NCBI GenBank assembly: GCA_958296065.1
Contig: CATQHX010000028.1
Location: 24,887 to 88,886, forward strand
Origin: Vicinamibacterales bacterium
GTDB taxonomy: Bacteria > Acidobacteriota > Vicinamibacteria > Vicinamibacterales > UBA8438
DNA length: 64,000 nt
Direction of reading: 5' to 3'
In this document: piece by piece, positions 47,012-56,681 of the stretch
Layout: every line of letters begins with the position of its first letter
Position numbering within the stretch: position 1 is the first letter of the stretch
Notes under the pieces: generated by a model
Database searches by the model: none
What the model saw: the letters and a program-made list of their open reading frames with translations, nothing else
What the model was told of the DNA's origin: nothing
Position numbers and translations under genes: made by a program

Positions 47012-47458
47012 TTAGCTGTTCTCCGAAACGGATCGGCACCTCCGGTCGAGGTGGAACGAACCCGCCAGGAGCGCCAGCCCGGCCGCCGCGCCAACCATCA
47101 TGTCCGGGCCGTCACCGACGGCGACGTGGGAGCTCAGCGCGAGCGACAGGTGGTAGAAGAATCCCGCGTAGGCGAGGTTCTTGAGAAACGGCGACACCCC
47201 GGTGACGACTGCGGCGACCCCGAGCAGCTTGGCTGCCGACAGTGGGTAGATGAGCCAGGCCGGGTAGCCGAGGCGGGTGAAGGACTCGACCGCCCAGGCG
47301 TAGTCGAACACCTGCCGGCTGGCGCTGCCGGCCATCAGGGCGGCGAGCAACCCGGTGAAGACCCAGTAGAGCCGTCTCTGGCCTACCATGTCGGCCACAG
47401 CCGGCGGAGCAATGCCTGGGCCGGACCCCGAGATGACGTCTTGGTCGTCTTGCTTCAT
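47012..47458 (-). CDS. DoxX-like membrane protein (DoxX_2 type)
   Basis: A 148-aa protein with four hydrophobic segments: LYWVFTGLLAALMAGSASRQ, YPAWLIYPLSAAKLLGVAAV, LKNLAYAGFFYHLSLALSSH and MMVGAAAGLALLAGSFHLDR. The KLLGVAAV and LKNLAYAGFFYHL motifs are typical of the DoxX-like family. Third gene of a tight operon; its ATG overlaps the stop of the preceding gene. DoxX-type proteins are quinone- or thiol-linked inner-membrane proteins of mostly unknown role. Confidence 0.85.
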   Translation of the reverse strand: MKQDDQDVISGSGPGIAPPAVADMVGQRRLYWVFTGLLAALMAGSASRQVFDYAWAVESFTRLGYPAWLIYPLSAAKLLGVAAVVTGVSPFLKNLAYAGFFYHLSLALSSHVAVGDGPDMMVGAAAGLALLAGSFHLDRRCRSVSENS

Positions 47459-47916
47459 TCAAGCATTCCAAACTCAGATTGCGGCGGCGGGAGACCGCGG
47501 GGCGATGCTCCCGAGCCCCCGCAGCCCCTCCCCGCCTCTGCAGCAACCCCCCGGTCCAGGGACAAGGGGCCGCGCATTCCCGGGTGGGCGCCGTCCCAGT
47601 ACCGGCGCGTGTTCTTCAGGATGGCGTTGGCCACCTGAGCGCAGGTTGCCGCATAGTGCCAGCCGCCGGCCGTCCGCCGGCCGTATCGCCAGCGCGTGCG
47701 AGGCGAATACCAAGTGCGTCGTTGGCCGGCAGGCGCGACGGGCGCTTGCACGTAGACAGACTCTCGCGGTCCGATTTCGAATCGGTACTCCCCGATGCGC
47801 GCTCCGGACCGAGTCCGATTACCCAAACGGATCAGCGGGTTCGCGGCCTGAAGCTCAACGCGCAACCCGTCCAGGTCGTCGGCAGCAGCGCCGAAATCGC
47901 TCACACTGATGGTCAT
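47455..47916 (-). CDS. Hypothetical protein in the DoxX operon
   Basis: A 153-aa soluble protein beginning MTISVSDFGAAADDLDGLRV. The middle is beta-rich (RIGEYRFEIGPRESVYVQAP), followed by WHYAATCAQVANAILKNTRR. No signal peptide. Overlapping start and stop codons with both neighbours (ATGA on each side) make it the middle member of a three-gene unit. No family recognised. Confidence 0.65.
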   Translation of the reverse strand: MTISVSDFGAAADDLDGLRVELQAANPLIRLGNRTRSGARIGEYRFEIGPRESVYVQAPVAPAGQRRTWYSPRTRWRYGRRTAGGWHYAATCAQVANAILKNTRRYWDGAHPGMRGPLSLDRGVAAEAGRGCGGSGASPRGLPPPQSEFGMLE

Positions 47917-48320
47917 GCCGCGTTGCCGTGGACCGTGATTCCGACGTTGCGGCGCTCCGCGAGGATCACGAGCAGGAGTCCGCCCATGATGGCGAGGTTC
48001 TTCAGGAAGTCGATGATCGCACCGAAGTCGGCGTCCGCGCGTAGCGGGTTCTCCATGAGCACCGTGACGGGCACGAGAAACAGCAGCAGCCCTGCGGCGG
48101 CCCACTCCGTCCACCTGCCCAAGGCGAGGAAGGCGCCGCACACGATCTCCACGAGCCCAGCCACGACCGCCAGCAGCGTCGGGAACGGCAGGCCGATCTC
48201 GGCGATGTCGCCCGCCGCGTTTTCGACGTCGACGAGCTTGTCGTAGCCGGTCAGCAGGAAGATCGCAGCGAGCATGACGCGCGCAACGACATAGCCGTAT
48301 CGCTGCAGGTATCGGTCCAT
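47913..48320 (-). CDS. DoxX family membrane protein
   Basis: A 135-aa protein with four hydrophobic helices: VVARVMLAAIFLLTGYDKLV, FPTLLAVVAGLVEIVCGAFL, AAAGLLLFLVPVTVLMENPL and FLKNLAIMGGLLLVILAERR. The FLLTGYDKL and FLKNLAIMGGLL motifs are diagnostic of DoxX. The start at 48320 has a GGGGGAACAGGA ribosome site. First gene of the operon. The 312 bases between it and the divergent histidine kinase gene hold no further gene I trust and should contain both promoters. Confidence 0.88.
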   Translation of the reverse strand: MDRYLQRYGYVVARVMLAAIFLLTGYDKLVDVENAAGDIAEIGLPFPTLLAVVAGLVEIVCGAFLALGRWTEWAAAGLLLFLVPVTVLMENPLRADADFGAIIDFLKNLAIMGGLLLVILAERRNVGITVHGNAA

Positions 48321-48632
48321 TCCTGTTCCCCCCGTCATCCGTCGATGCACATCAACCTACCGATGGTGGCAGTAGAGCGCGTCCGACCAACCATGCTCAC
48401 CCGGAGCAACTCGGAGGCTGGTCGTACCCGCCCGTTTCGCCAAGCTCGCTCATCGCTCGGCTCCGGTGGGATTCCCAGCAGTCGCCGCGCTCTTCTCAGA
48501 TCGGCATGCAGTTGCAGCCGTGCCGTTCGGCGTCTCGCACCCCCGGAGCCAAACTCATTCACCAAGTCCCGGCATGGTATCGGCTAGACATGACATTTAC
48601 ATGGCTTCTGATGCCGCACAGAAGGTATTCTC

Positions 48633-51074
48633 ATGACAATTTGCCAAAGAACTCGCACACCGGGGAGGCTTCTCCATCCGGCGAAGCACGAAGCCGTCCG
48701 GCAAGAGGTGGCGCCCTTGAAGAATCCCGATGAACTGCGGCGAGAGAACGAGGTGCTGCGGGACCGTCTCTCCCGGCTGAGCGCGGCCGTCCTGCGCGTC
48801 AGCGCCAGCCTCGACCTGAACACCGTCCTGCAGGAGGTGGTCGACAGCGCCCGCGCGCTGACCGGCGCCCGCTACGGCACGATCACGACCATCGACGCCC
48901 GCGGGCAGGCCCGCGAGTTCGTCTCCTCCGGCCTGACCTCCGAGGAGCACCGCCAGCTTGCCGAGTGGCCCGACGGGCCGAGGCTCTTCGAGCACCTCCG
49001 GGAGCTGTCGGTGCCGCTGAGACTGCGCGATGCGCGTGCCTACGTCCGTTCACTCGGCTTCTCCTCCGACCTGATCCTGCCGAAGAGCATGCAGGGGACG
49101 CCGATGCGCCACCGGGGCACCCACGTCGGAAACTTCTTCCTCGGCGACAAGGAGGGTGGCGAGGAGTTCACCAGCGAGGACGAAGAGGTTCTGATGTTGT
49201 TCGCGGCGCAGGCGGCGACGGCGATCGCCAACGCCCGCACCTACCGCGACGAGCAGCGGGCCCGCGCGGACCTGGAGGCGCTGATCGACACCTCGCCGGT
49301 GGGCGTCGTCGTCTTCGAGGCGAGGAGCGGTGCGGCAGTCTCGATCAATCAGGAGGCCCGGCGGATTGTCGACGGCCTCCGCATGCCGGGCCGCTCTCCG
49401 GAGGAGTTACTGGAGGTGGTCACCTGCCAGCGTGCCGATGGACACGGGGTATCCCTCGCCGATTTCCCCCTGGCGCAGCAGTTGGTCAGCGCCGAGACGG
49501 TGCGGGCCGAGGAGATCGTGCTTTCGGTTCCCGACGGTCGGCGCGTGAAGACGCTGGTCAACGCCACGCCCATCCGTTCCGCGGACGGCGAGGTCGAGTC
49601 CGTAGTGGTCACGATGCAGGACTTGGCGCCGCTGGAGGATCTCGAGCGGATGCGGGCCGAATTCCTGAGCATGGTGAGCCACGAGCTGCGGGCGCCGCTG
49701 GCCGCGATCAAGGGCTCGGCCGCGACGGCGCTGGGCGCCTCACGGCGGCTGGACGCGGCCGAGGTGCGCGAGTTCTTTCGGATCATCGAGGGGCAGGCGG
49801 ACCAGATGCATGGCCTGATCAGCGACCTGCTGGACGCGGGGCGCATCGAGAGCGGCACGCTGTCGGTCGCCCCGGAGCCGACGGACGTGACCGCACTGGT
49901 GGACCAGGCGCGGACCACGTTCATCGGCGGCGGCGGCCGTCACGCCGTGCGCATGGACCTGCCGCCGGAGTTGCCGCGGGTGATGGCCGACCGGCAGCGC
50001 ATCGTGCAGGTTCTGAACAACCTCTTGTCCAATGCGGCGAGGCACTCTCCCGAGTCGTCTCCCATCCGGATCTCGGCCAAGGTCGATGGCGTGCATGTTG
50101 CGATCGCGGTATCCGACCAGGGCCGAGGCGTGCCCCAGGAGCAGTTGCCGCAACTGTTCCGCAAGCAAGCAGGGCTTGCCGGCGGCGGGCGGGAACGCGG
50201 GGCCGGCGGTTACGGCCTGGGCCTGGCCATCTGCAAGGGGCTGGTCGAGGCCCACGGGGGCCGCATCCGCGCCGACAGCGCCGGGGTGGGCCAGGGGACG
50301 CGGATCACCTTCACGATCCCTGTGCTCGAAGCCAGCGGCGGCAGCACGGCGGCGGGACTCGCCTCGAGCGACCCGCAGGGAGAAGGACGGAAGCAGGAGA
50401 CATCCATCCTGGTGGTCGACGACGACCCGCACATGCTGCACTACGTGCGCGAGGCGCTCGTCACGGCCGGCTACGTTCCGGTCTTGACCGGCGACCCGCT
50501 GGAGGTAGCCGACCTCGTCCTCACGCACAAGCCTGAACTGGTGCTGCTGGACCTAGTGCTGCCCGAGACCGACGGCATCGAGTTGATGCAGCGCATACCC
50601 GCGCTCGAGGATCGGCCGGTCATCTTCATTTCCGGCTACGGCCGGGACGAGATGATCGCCAAGGCGCTGGAGCTCGGCGCCGCCGACTACATCGTCAAGC
50701 CCTTCTCGCCGACGGAGCTGACGGCGAGAGTCCGGGCGGCCCTGCGCAGGCGGACCGGGGCGGAACCCTTCGTGCTGGGAGATCTGGCCATCCACTACGA
50801 GCAACGCCGGGTGAGCGTGGCCGGGCGGGCAGTGCAGTTGACGGCCACGGAATTCGAGCTGCTCCGCGTACTCTCGGCGAACGCGGGTCGGGTATTGACC
50901 TACGATTCCTTGCTGCGGCAAGTGTGGGCTGCGCGGGATTCCGCCAACGCGATGCTGGTACGCGCCGTCGTGAAGCGGGTCCGGAAGAAGCTCAAGGACC
51001 AGGCGACTCGACCGGCCTACATCTTCACCGAGCGCGGCGTCGGCTACCGCATGCCACGGCCGGGCGACTCGTGA
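48633..51074 (+). CDS. GAF-PAS histidine kinase fused to receiver and winged-helix DNA-binding domains
   Basis: An 813-aa soluble protein. The N-terminal coiled stretch leads to a GAF domain (about 50-215; TGARYGTITTIDARGQAREF, FFLGDKEGGEEFTSEDEEVL) and a PAS-like domain (220-335). HisKA follows (SMVSHELRAPLAAIKGS, His350), then the HATPase domain (VLNNLLSNAARHSPES, GYGLGLAICKGLVEAHGG), a receiver (SILVVDDDPHMLHYV, Asp640 in LLDLVLPETDG, KPFSP) and an OmpR-type winged helix (VQLTATEFELLRVLSANAGR, RGVGYRMPR). Kinase, receiver and DNA-binding effector are thus in one chain, and no separate regulator gene is next to it. It may control the divergent DoxX operon (inference from position). Confidence 0.93.
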   Translation: MTICQRTRTPGRLLHPAKHEAVRQEVAPLKNPDELRRENEVLRDRLSRLSAAVLRVSASLDLNTVLQEVVDSARALTGARYGTITTIDARGQAREFVSSGLTSEEHRQLAEWPDGPRLFEHLRELSVPLRLRDARAYVRSLGFSSDLILPKSMQGTPMRHRGTHVGNFFLGDKEGGEEFTSEDEEVLMLFAAQAATAIANARTYRDEQRARADLEALIDTSPVGVVVFEARSGAAVSINQEARRIVDGLRMPGRSPEELLEVVTCQRADGHGVSLADFPLAQQLVSAETVRAEEIVLSVPDGRRVKTLVNATPIRSADGEVESVVVTMQDLAPLEDLERMRAEFLSMVSHELRAPLAAIKGSAATALGASRRLDAAEVREFFRIIEGQADQMHGLISDLLDAGRIESGTLSVAPEPTDVTALVDQARTTFIGGGGRHAVRMDLPPELPRVMADRQRIVQVLNNLLSNAARHSPESSPIRISAKVDGVHVAIAVSDQGRGVPQEQLPQLFRKQAGLAGGGRERGAGGYGLGLAICKGLVEAHGGRIRADSAGVGQGTRITFTIPVLEASGGSTAAGLASSDPQGEGRKQETSILVVDDDPHMLHYVREALVTAGYVPVLTGDPLEVADLVLTHKPELVLLDLVLPETDGIELMQRIPALEDRPVIFISGYGRDEMIAKALELGAADYIVKPFSPTELTARVRAALRRRTGAEPFVLGDLAIHYEQRRVSVAGRAVQLTATEFELLRVLSANAGRVLTYDSLLRQVWAARDSANAMLVRAVVKRVRKKLKDQATRPAYIFTERGVGYRMPRPGDS

Positions 51075-53826
51075 GTGACCGTGGTTCGGGAGACCTCTAC
51101 CGTATCTGGAGGTTGCCGGCAGGTCGCCGACAGCGGGTTGGCCGGCGCAGCGCAGGACTTCGACTTCGGCTTCTGAATCGAAGCCGGGCGCCATTGACGC
51201 GCCGTCGCGGCGGCGTCGCCTGCGTAGCCGGTCAGCTTCAGCCAGCCCTGGACATCCCCGGCGTAGGCGGCGGCCGCGGTCGTGTCGCTGGCGAACGTCT
51301 CGACGGCGTCGCGCAACCGCTGCGCCACCGGCAGCAGCGCCTGCCGCAGCCAGCTCCCGTCGGAGTCGAGCGCGAGCGTGGCGTCGAGCAGCGCGAAGGG
51401 CGCCATCTGCGGCGCCTGCGTCCACGCATCCAGCGCGTGCAGCGCGTGCGCATACCGGTCTGACGCGCCGAGCAGCACGATCGCCTCGCCCGCCATGTTG
51501 ACCACCTCGTGACGATGGACCGCGGCGGGGACGCCGTCAACGAGCAGGCGGGCCGCCGTGGCCAACAGGGTCGTGCGCGCCTCGATGCGCACGCTCTCGT
51601 CCGAGACGCCGTTGGGCAGACTGCGGGTCGCCGAGCAGGCGCATCGCCTGGCACGCCCGCTGCCACGCCCGCCCCGGGGCCGTGTCGATCAAGCCGCGCG
51701 CGTCCTTCGTCCGCGCCTGCACGCGTTCCTCCGGCGGCGCGTCGTCGGCGAAGTGCTCGACCAAGTCATCGGGATGGTAGGGCGCGGCGTCCTCGAGCAG
51801 GTCCGCGCTCAGCGCGTGCGCGTCGTCGTCGCCGGCCACGTCGACGAAGGCGAGCGTCTCGGTGGCGCGGCTCAGCGCCACCCGGAGCTGGTCGATGGCC
51901 GTCCGGTGCTCCTGCTCCCGCAGCGCCTGCGATGTGCCCGTCGTCATCGAGCCGGTCGCAGCCTCCAGCCGCGCCAGCACCCGTCCCGGATCCAGGACGC
52001 AGACCGACTGGTACTCGAGTCCCTTCGCGTCGGCCGGGGTCAGCACCATGTCGCGCAGTCGCTCGGGCACCCAGACCGGCTTCTCGTCGGCGACCGTGAT
52101 CACCACCAGCCCCTCGACCTCGTCGAGCCCCTTGAGCAGCCCGACGGCCGTCGGCACGTCGGCTACGACGTGAAGCAGGTGGGCGTCGACGTGCTGTCCT
52201 CCCTGCTGGTGACGTTGCTTGGTCGGGCGCCGCGCCTTGTCGAGGTGCACGTACCACTGCGACGCGCGTTCGATGACCGCGGCGATGCGGCTCGGGCAGC
52301 GCAGGTTATCTTCGAGGTGGAACCGGCGCGGCGCGCCGAGGCGCGCGGCCAGCAGGTCGTTCACCGCGGCCCAGTCGAAACCCGACGGACGCACGGTCTG
52401 TCCGTCGTCGCCGGCCGCCAGCAGCCACGGCGCATGACCCCTCCGGCGCGCGATCGCCAGGCACAACTCGACGACCACGGCAGTCTCGAGCAGCGTCAGG
52501 TCCTGCACTTCGTCGACGACGACGCGGTCGAACTCGGCGAACCCTTCCGGCAGTTCGCCGTCCCGCAGCCGACCGACAGCCGCCGTCGCGGCGGCCAACT
52601 CGGGAAAGATGCTGACCATCGCGTCGGGCCCGACATGTTCGGCCACCTGGAGCAGCGCGCTCGCCGCCGCGCGGCCGACGCGGTCGTCGCCCGCCCGCCG
52701 GTCACGGTAAGTGGCGTCGCTCAGCCGTACCAGGCCGCCGGCCGGGATGGAGTCCGTGTCCCCGGGCACGGCGAGGCCGAGCAGCATCGCCCGCACCTCG
52801 GCATGCAGCGCCGCGTCGCGGTTCGCCCACGGTCCGGCCTGCCGGCGTCCGAGCCGCGCAGTCGCCGTAGCGAACAGGGCACGACTCTCCGACAGAGGCA
52901 GCCGGTCGACGTCGGCGCCGCACATCTCGCCCAGGAACGTCGCGAAGTCGCGCGCCTCCACCTGCACGTCGGCCGGGGCGAATGCGCGGAAATGCTCCTC
53001 GGCGGCGGCCGTCAGCTCGCGCGACCACGTCAGGTACAGCACGCGCTGGCCGCTGCGCGCCTCGACCGCCTTCCACAGCACGGTCGTCTTCCCGGACCCG
53101 GGCCGTCCATGCACCAGGCGCACCGGGCCTTCGTGCCGTACGAACTGCAACTGGTCCGCTGTCCAGGGGCGGCCGACCAGGTCGGCGTCCTCGATCTCGT
53201 GCTGCGAGAACGGCAGGTAGTCGTCCAGGGTGCCGGCATCGAGCCGCGCATGGTCGTCGTGGTGGCGAACCGCACGCACGAGGACGCCCCCGCTGCCGAG
53301 GAACGTGATGTCGCGAGCGGGTGCGCTTCCCTGCACCGTCCACCACAGGCATGCCCCCGCCGCCGCCGAGCGGCGAGCGCCGCCAGCCGCGGTTCGCCGC
53401 GTCCCGGCAACCCTTCACCACGGTCGTGCGCCCGTGCGTGGCCACATGCTGCAGCACGATGCGCAACCGCTGGCGAAGCGGCGTCATCCCGCCGAGGCCA
53501 TCGGGAACCTCGGGGTGGACCCACAGGCCGTGCGGCAGCCTGCCGAAGGCGAGCTCGCCCTTCGCGCAGGGGTCGCGCTTCAATGCCGGCCGCCGCGCCG
53601 GGCGTGGACTCGACAGCGAAAACGGTGTCGACGCCGACGCCCACGGGTCGGGCTTGCCGAGCGCCTGCGCGATCTGCCGGCAGTGGTTCCGCGACAGCAT
53701 GAGCGCGGGGTCCCGCACCATCTCCACGGTCAGGCCGAGCACCCGCCGCGCGGTTCTGGAGACCTTGCGCTCGGCAACGTCGAGAACACGTGACAATTGT
53801 TCGATCGTCTGCGTCTGTGCCTTCAT
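51044..53826 (-). pseudogene. UvrD-type helicase, second copy, frameshifted and truncated
   Basis: From ATG 53826: TIEQLSRVLDVAERKVSRTA, then GLWVHPEVPDGLGGMTPLRQ and AANRGWRRSPLGGGGG. A shift near 53335 moves to the main frame: VLVRAVRHHDDHARLDAGTL, RLVHGRPGSGKTTVLWKAVE, VVVDEVQDLTLLE (Val where the intact copy has Ala) and LTPADAKGLEYQSVCVLDPG. A second shift near 51610 leads to AGDVQGWLKLTGYAGDAAAT and an aberrant end overlapping the kinase 3' end. The last 100 residues of the intact copy (21663-24599) are missing. The N-terminus is longer than in the intact copy. Confidence 0.82.
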
Positions 53827-54479
53827 CCGATGCGCTCGTTGCAGGTCCGACAGTGCTACGGGAGGACGAGATCGTACATCGGCTACCGCGACAAGTCCGC
53901 CCGGACATCGGTCGCCGGTCGGCGCCACCAGGATCAGCATCTGGACCGACTAATCGACCCGCTGTGCTGCGAGCAGACAGGCGAAGGAGGCTACGCGGCG
54001 AGGGCCCGCTGCACCGAGAAGCAGGCTGGCGGACCGCGGCGGAATCGAGGAACACGCGCAACGCCTCAGGAGACAACGGCGGCGGTACGGGCGCCAGGCC
54101 AAGACGGGACGTGGGCGGGTTGTCACTGACAAGTGTGTAGAATGCCTATAGGGGCGCTAACCAGTAACCCTGTCGTGGCCGGCGGGCGGCGTCTCGGCCC
54201 GCCGAGCCCTTGCCGGTGCGCACCCGATGGGCGAGCGCGGCACCGCGAGGACAGTCGTGCGGTGTGTCATTGGCGGGCTCTCCGACGGCCAGGCTGGGCC
54301 GCCATCGCGTGCGGCCTGGCCGCGCGGACACGTTGCCTCCGGCAGCGGGGTCGCAGCCTCGTACTGGCGGGCGCGCTCACCATCCTGCCGCTGCTATCAT
54401 TCTCCCCCGCGGGCGTCGCTGGGCGGCAACTGCTGGCTCTGGCGGCGAGTAAGGCGCCCTTCCGGCGACACACGAACCC
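53827..54479. other. Region without a supported gene
   Basis: The frame of the dead helicase stays open upstream to 53940 (MLILVAPTGDRCPGGLVAVA), but without a recognisable domain. Nothing else here has protein-like composition on either strand. Confidence 0.4.
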
Positions 54480-54953
54480 CTGACCGATGGCAGCCTGACG
54501 AAGGCGGCGCTCATCGAGCAGGTGGCCCACGCAGCCGACCTCACGAAGAAGCGCGCCGCGATCATAGTCGACACCCTGTTCGGCGGCATTGCCAAGGCGC
54601 TGCACCACGGGGAGAAGGTCGAACTCCGCGGCTTCGGCAGCTTCCGTCTCCGGTGCCGCGGGCCGCACCGGGGCCGCAACCCCAGAACCGGCGACCGGGT
54701 GGACGTGCCGTTGAAGCGCGTCGCCTACTTCAAGCCGGGCAAGGATCTGAGGGAGCTGATCAACCGGAACCCGGCGCAGCCGGTCCCGCTGGTACCTGTC
54801 GAAGCCGTCCAGAACCTTCGCCGCCGCCGCCGAGGCGGTCCTGGCGCAGATGCGGCCCGACTGGTGCAACCCCAAGCACCGCAAGGACTGGCTGTCTTCA
54901 CATGGAACGCTTCGCCTTCCCGCGGCTCGGCAAGCTGCCCGTCTCCGAGGTGA
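54480..54953 (+). CDS. HU/IHF-like DNA-binding protein with non-canonical start and foreign tail
   Basis: LTDGSLTKAALIEQVAHAAD, TKKRAAIIVDTLFGGIAKAL, EKVELRGFGSFRLRCRGPHR, GRNPRTGDRVDVPLKRVAYF and KPGKDLRELINR make a complete HU/IHF fold. The codon where family members start is CTG (54480); the only conventional in-frame start is GTG at 54522, which would remove the first helix. After LRELINR (about 54770) the frame runs on through an integrase remnant to 54953. HU/IHF proteins bend DNA and often assist site-specific recombination. It may be silenced by the loss of its ATG. Confidence 0.65.
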   Translation: MTDGSLTKAALIEQVAHAADLTKKRAAIIVDTLFGGIAKALHHGEKVELRGFGSFRLRCRGPHRGRNPRTGDRVDVPLKRVAYFKPGKDLRELINRNPAQPVPLVPVEAVQNLRRRRRGGPGADAARLVQPQAPQGLAVFTWNASPSRGSASCPSPR

Positions 54954-54966
54954 CGAGCGCCGACGT
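54814..54966 (+). pseudogene. Tyrosine integrase N-terminal fragment D
   Basis: TFAAAAEAVLAQMRPDWCNP and KHRKDWLSS, then one frame over MERFAFPRLGKLPVSEVTSA DV, match the SAM-like N-terminal domain of P4-type integrases. Nothing of the catalytic domain follows. It is the only N-terminal integrase piece in the window; the other three are core or C-terminal pieces. Confidence 0.75.
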
Positions 54967-55052
54967 CTCGCCACCAACGGGGGTGGTCGGTCGCCCCGTT
55001 GCCGCGGCCGGAACGGCCGGACTTCGGCTTCCGAGAAGAGCCGGGATGGGCG

Positions 55053-55083
55053 GGGCCGCCCCGCGGTAGGGAGCGGCCCTTTT
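55053..55083 (+). terminator. Possible rho-independent terminator
   Basis: GGGCCGC (55053-55059) and GCGGCCC (55073-55079) form a 7-bp GC stem with a 13-base loop, followed by TTTT. It would end rightward transcription from the HU region before the convergent acidic-protein gene. Confidence 0.5.
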
Positions 55084-56018
55084 GGGGGTGCCTCCCGGGA
55101 TGTTTCAATTGCCGCCGGGCTGCGCGACTTCGTCAATCCAGACGCGCACCTGATGCTCGCCCCCGTTCACACGGACGATGTCGCCGCGCAGCTCGCCGAG
55201 TTGCTTGACCGCCGCGCGGACGTTGAGGGTCTCGCCGTCTCCTGACAACAGCGCGTCGACAACCGCGACTGGGATCCGGATGTCAACGGTCTCGCCGCCA
55301 TCTTCGTCGTACTCCGCCACCTGCACGTTGATCTGATCGCCCGTGCGCACGATGCGCACCGTCTCATCCTCGCCGTCGACGGCCACGAACTCCGCCTCGC
55401 CGACACCTGCGATAGCGCGCCAGAGATCGCGCATGGCGCCAACGTCGAGCTCCTCTCCAGTCAGGTCGAGCAGCCGGTCCGACAGGGCGCCGTGCGGGAC
55501 CACGCTGAGCAGCGGCTCGACCGCCGACAGCGGGAGGTTGATGTTGGCGTCGAAGTCCGCTCCCTCATCGCCGTCGTCGTCGCCGTCGTCGTCATGGCGG
55601 CCATCGCCCCGACCATCGTCGTCCTGGTCGTCGTCATGGCGGCCATCGTCCCGACCATCGTCGTCGCCACCGTCGCCATGCCGGTGATCGCCCCGACCGT
55701 CGTCACCGTCGTCGTGACGGTCGTCGCTGTCGCTGCCCTCACCGTCGCCATGATCGTCATGACCATCAGTGGAGACCTGCACGTGCAGCCACGGCTGGGA
55801 GGCGCTGTCCTGCGCGACCGCGGCGCCAACGAAACAGAACAGACCAATCGCGGCAAGTAGAGACCAGAGTGCACGAGTTGACATGGTTTCCTCTCCGGCC
55901 AGCGCAGTCGACAGACGGGCAGGATGCGGGTTGTCGTGCTGGCTCCTATGATCCGTAGACGGCTGACCCAGCCCACGGTTCCTTGTGGTTCCCGTTCCTG
56001 ACGGTACGGGCTGTTGGC
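55083..56018. repeat. Segmental duplication S2, copy b
   Basis: Inverted partner of 5766-6700, including the upstream region of the acidic-protein gene. Confidence 0.85.
55105..55884 (-). CDS. Secreted Asp/His-rich acidic protein, copy 2
   Basis: A 259-aa paralog of the protein at 5908-6672. It has the same signal peptide (ALWSLLAAIGLFCFVGAAVA), an Asp/His/Gly/Arg tract of about 75 residues with a different repeat pattern (RHDDDQDDDGRGDGRHDDDG), and a well-conserved C-terminal domain (INLPLSAVEPLLSVVPHGAL, TVRIVRTGDQINVQVAEYDE, QVRVWIDEVAQ). Both copies are intact, unlike most duplicate pairs here, so both are probably under selection. Likely periplasmic or secreted, possibly metal-binding. 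Confidence 0.8.
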   Translation of the reverse strand: MSTRALWSLLAAIGLFCFVGAAVAQDSASQPWLHVQVSTDGHDDHGDGEGSDSDDRHDDGDDGRGDHRHGDGGDDDGRDDGRHDDDQDDDGRGDGRHDDDGDDDGDEGADFDANINLPLSAVEPLLSVVPHGALSDRLLDLTGEELDVGAMRDLWRAIAGVGEAEFVAVDGEDETVRIVRTGDQINVQVAEYDEDGGETVDIRIPVAVVDALLSGDGETLNVRAAVKQLGELRGDIVRVNGGEHQVRVWIDEVAQPGGN

Positions 56019-56148
56019 GCCATGCGGTCGGTGTCAGAACTCGACGGCAGCGGCGCAACCGTATCACTGCTCGGCACCTTGCACCACGGCATCGAGTTGG
56101 ACACCACCCCCTACGCTGCCCGGGGTAGATGTGGCCACGCTTCTCCAA

Positions 56149-56681
56149 CGCATGGCCGGCCGCGCCTGGCGCTGGGCGATGGCGAGCACTGGCCTTGTTG
56201 AGGACGCGGATGGTACGGTAGCCTCGGATGTCTCGTCAAACGTGTCGATGGATCTCTGAGAGGTCACGACCGGGAGGCCATCGTGCTCGACGTCGATGTT
56301 GGACGACCAGGGTAGTTGGGTGAATCGGTTCTTCAAGCGCCAGTTCCCGAGACTGACCGGCTTTGCGAAGCGCGAGGGCGCGGCAATCAAGGCGTTGCCT
56401 CTCAAGGTTCCTCTCGGGACGCACGGCCAGTCCCGACTCGTGGGCACGGCATTTCGACTACCGGCTGCGACTGCATCTGAAGGACGACCCAGCGCGGGCG
56501 CCCATACTGGCCGATGGTATCGACCGGATGCAACAGAGGGGGAGCGGACTTTGCCCGACCATCGATGGTACATGGGTCGAGTCGACGAGGCGACTGCTGA
56601 GTGAACCGACGGTTGGAGACCGTTCGGCACTTGCCCGGGCAAGCGTATAAGGATCTCAACTGTTCATGGAGTCGTGCGGGA
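56149..56681. other. Intergenic stretch with a possible gene scrap
   Basis: On the plus strand two overlapping frames give WVNRFFKRQFPRLTGFAKRE and then, shifted, FDYRLRLHLKDDPARAPILA DGIDRMQQRG. These read like pieces of one protein, but I cannot name a family. No intact gene is present. Confidence 0.3.

Noticed and set aside
48335..48565. 76-codon frame on the minus strand before the DoxX operon
   Set aside because: Arg-rich with no ribosome site and no motif; it lies in the divergent promoter region.
51558..53702. 714-codon open frame on the plus strand
   Set aside because: Antisense shadow of the frameshifted helicase copy; no protein-like motifs.
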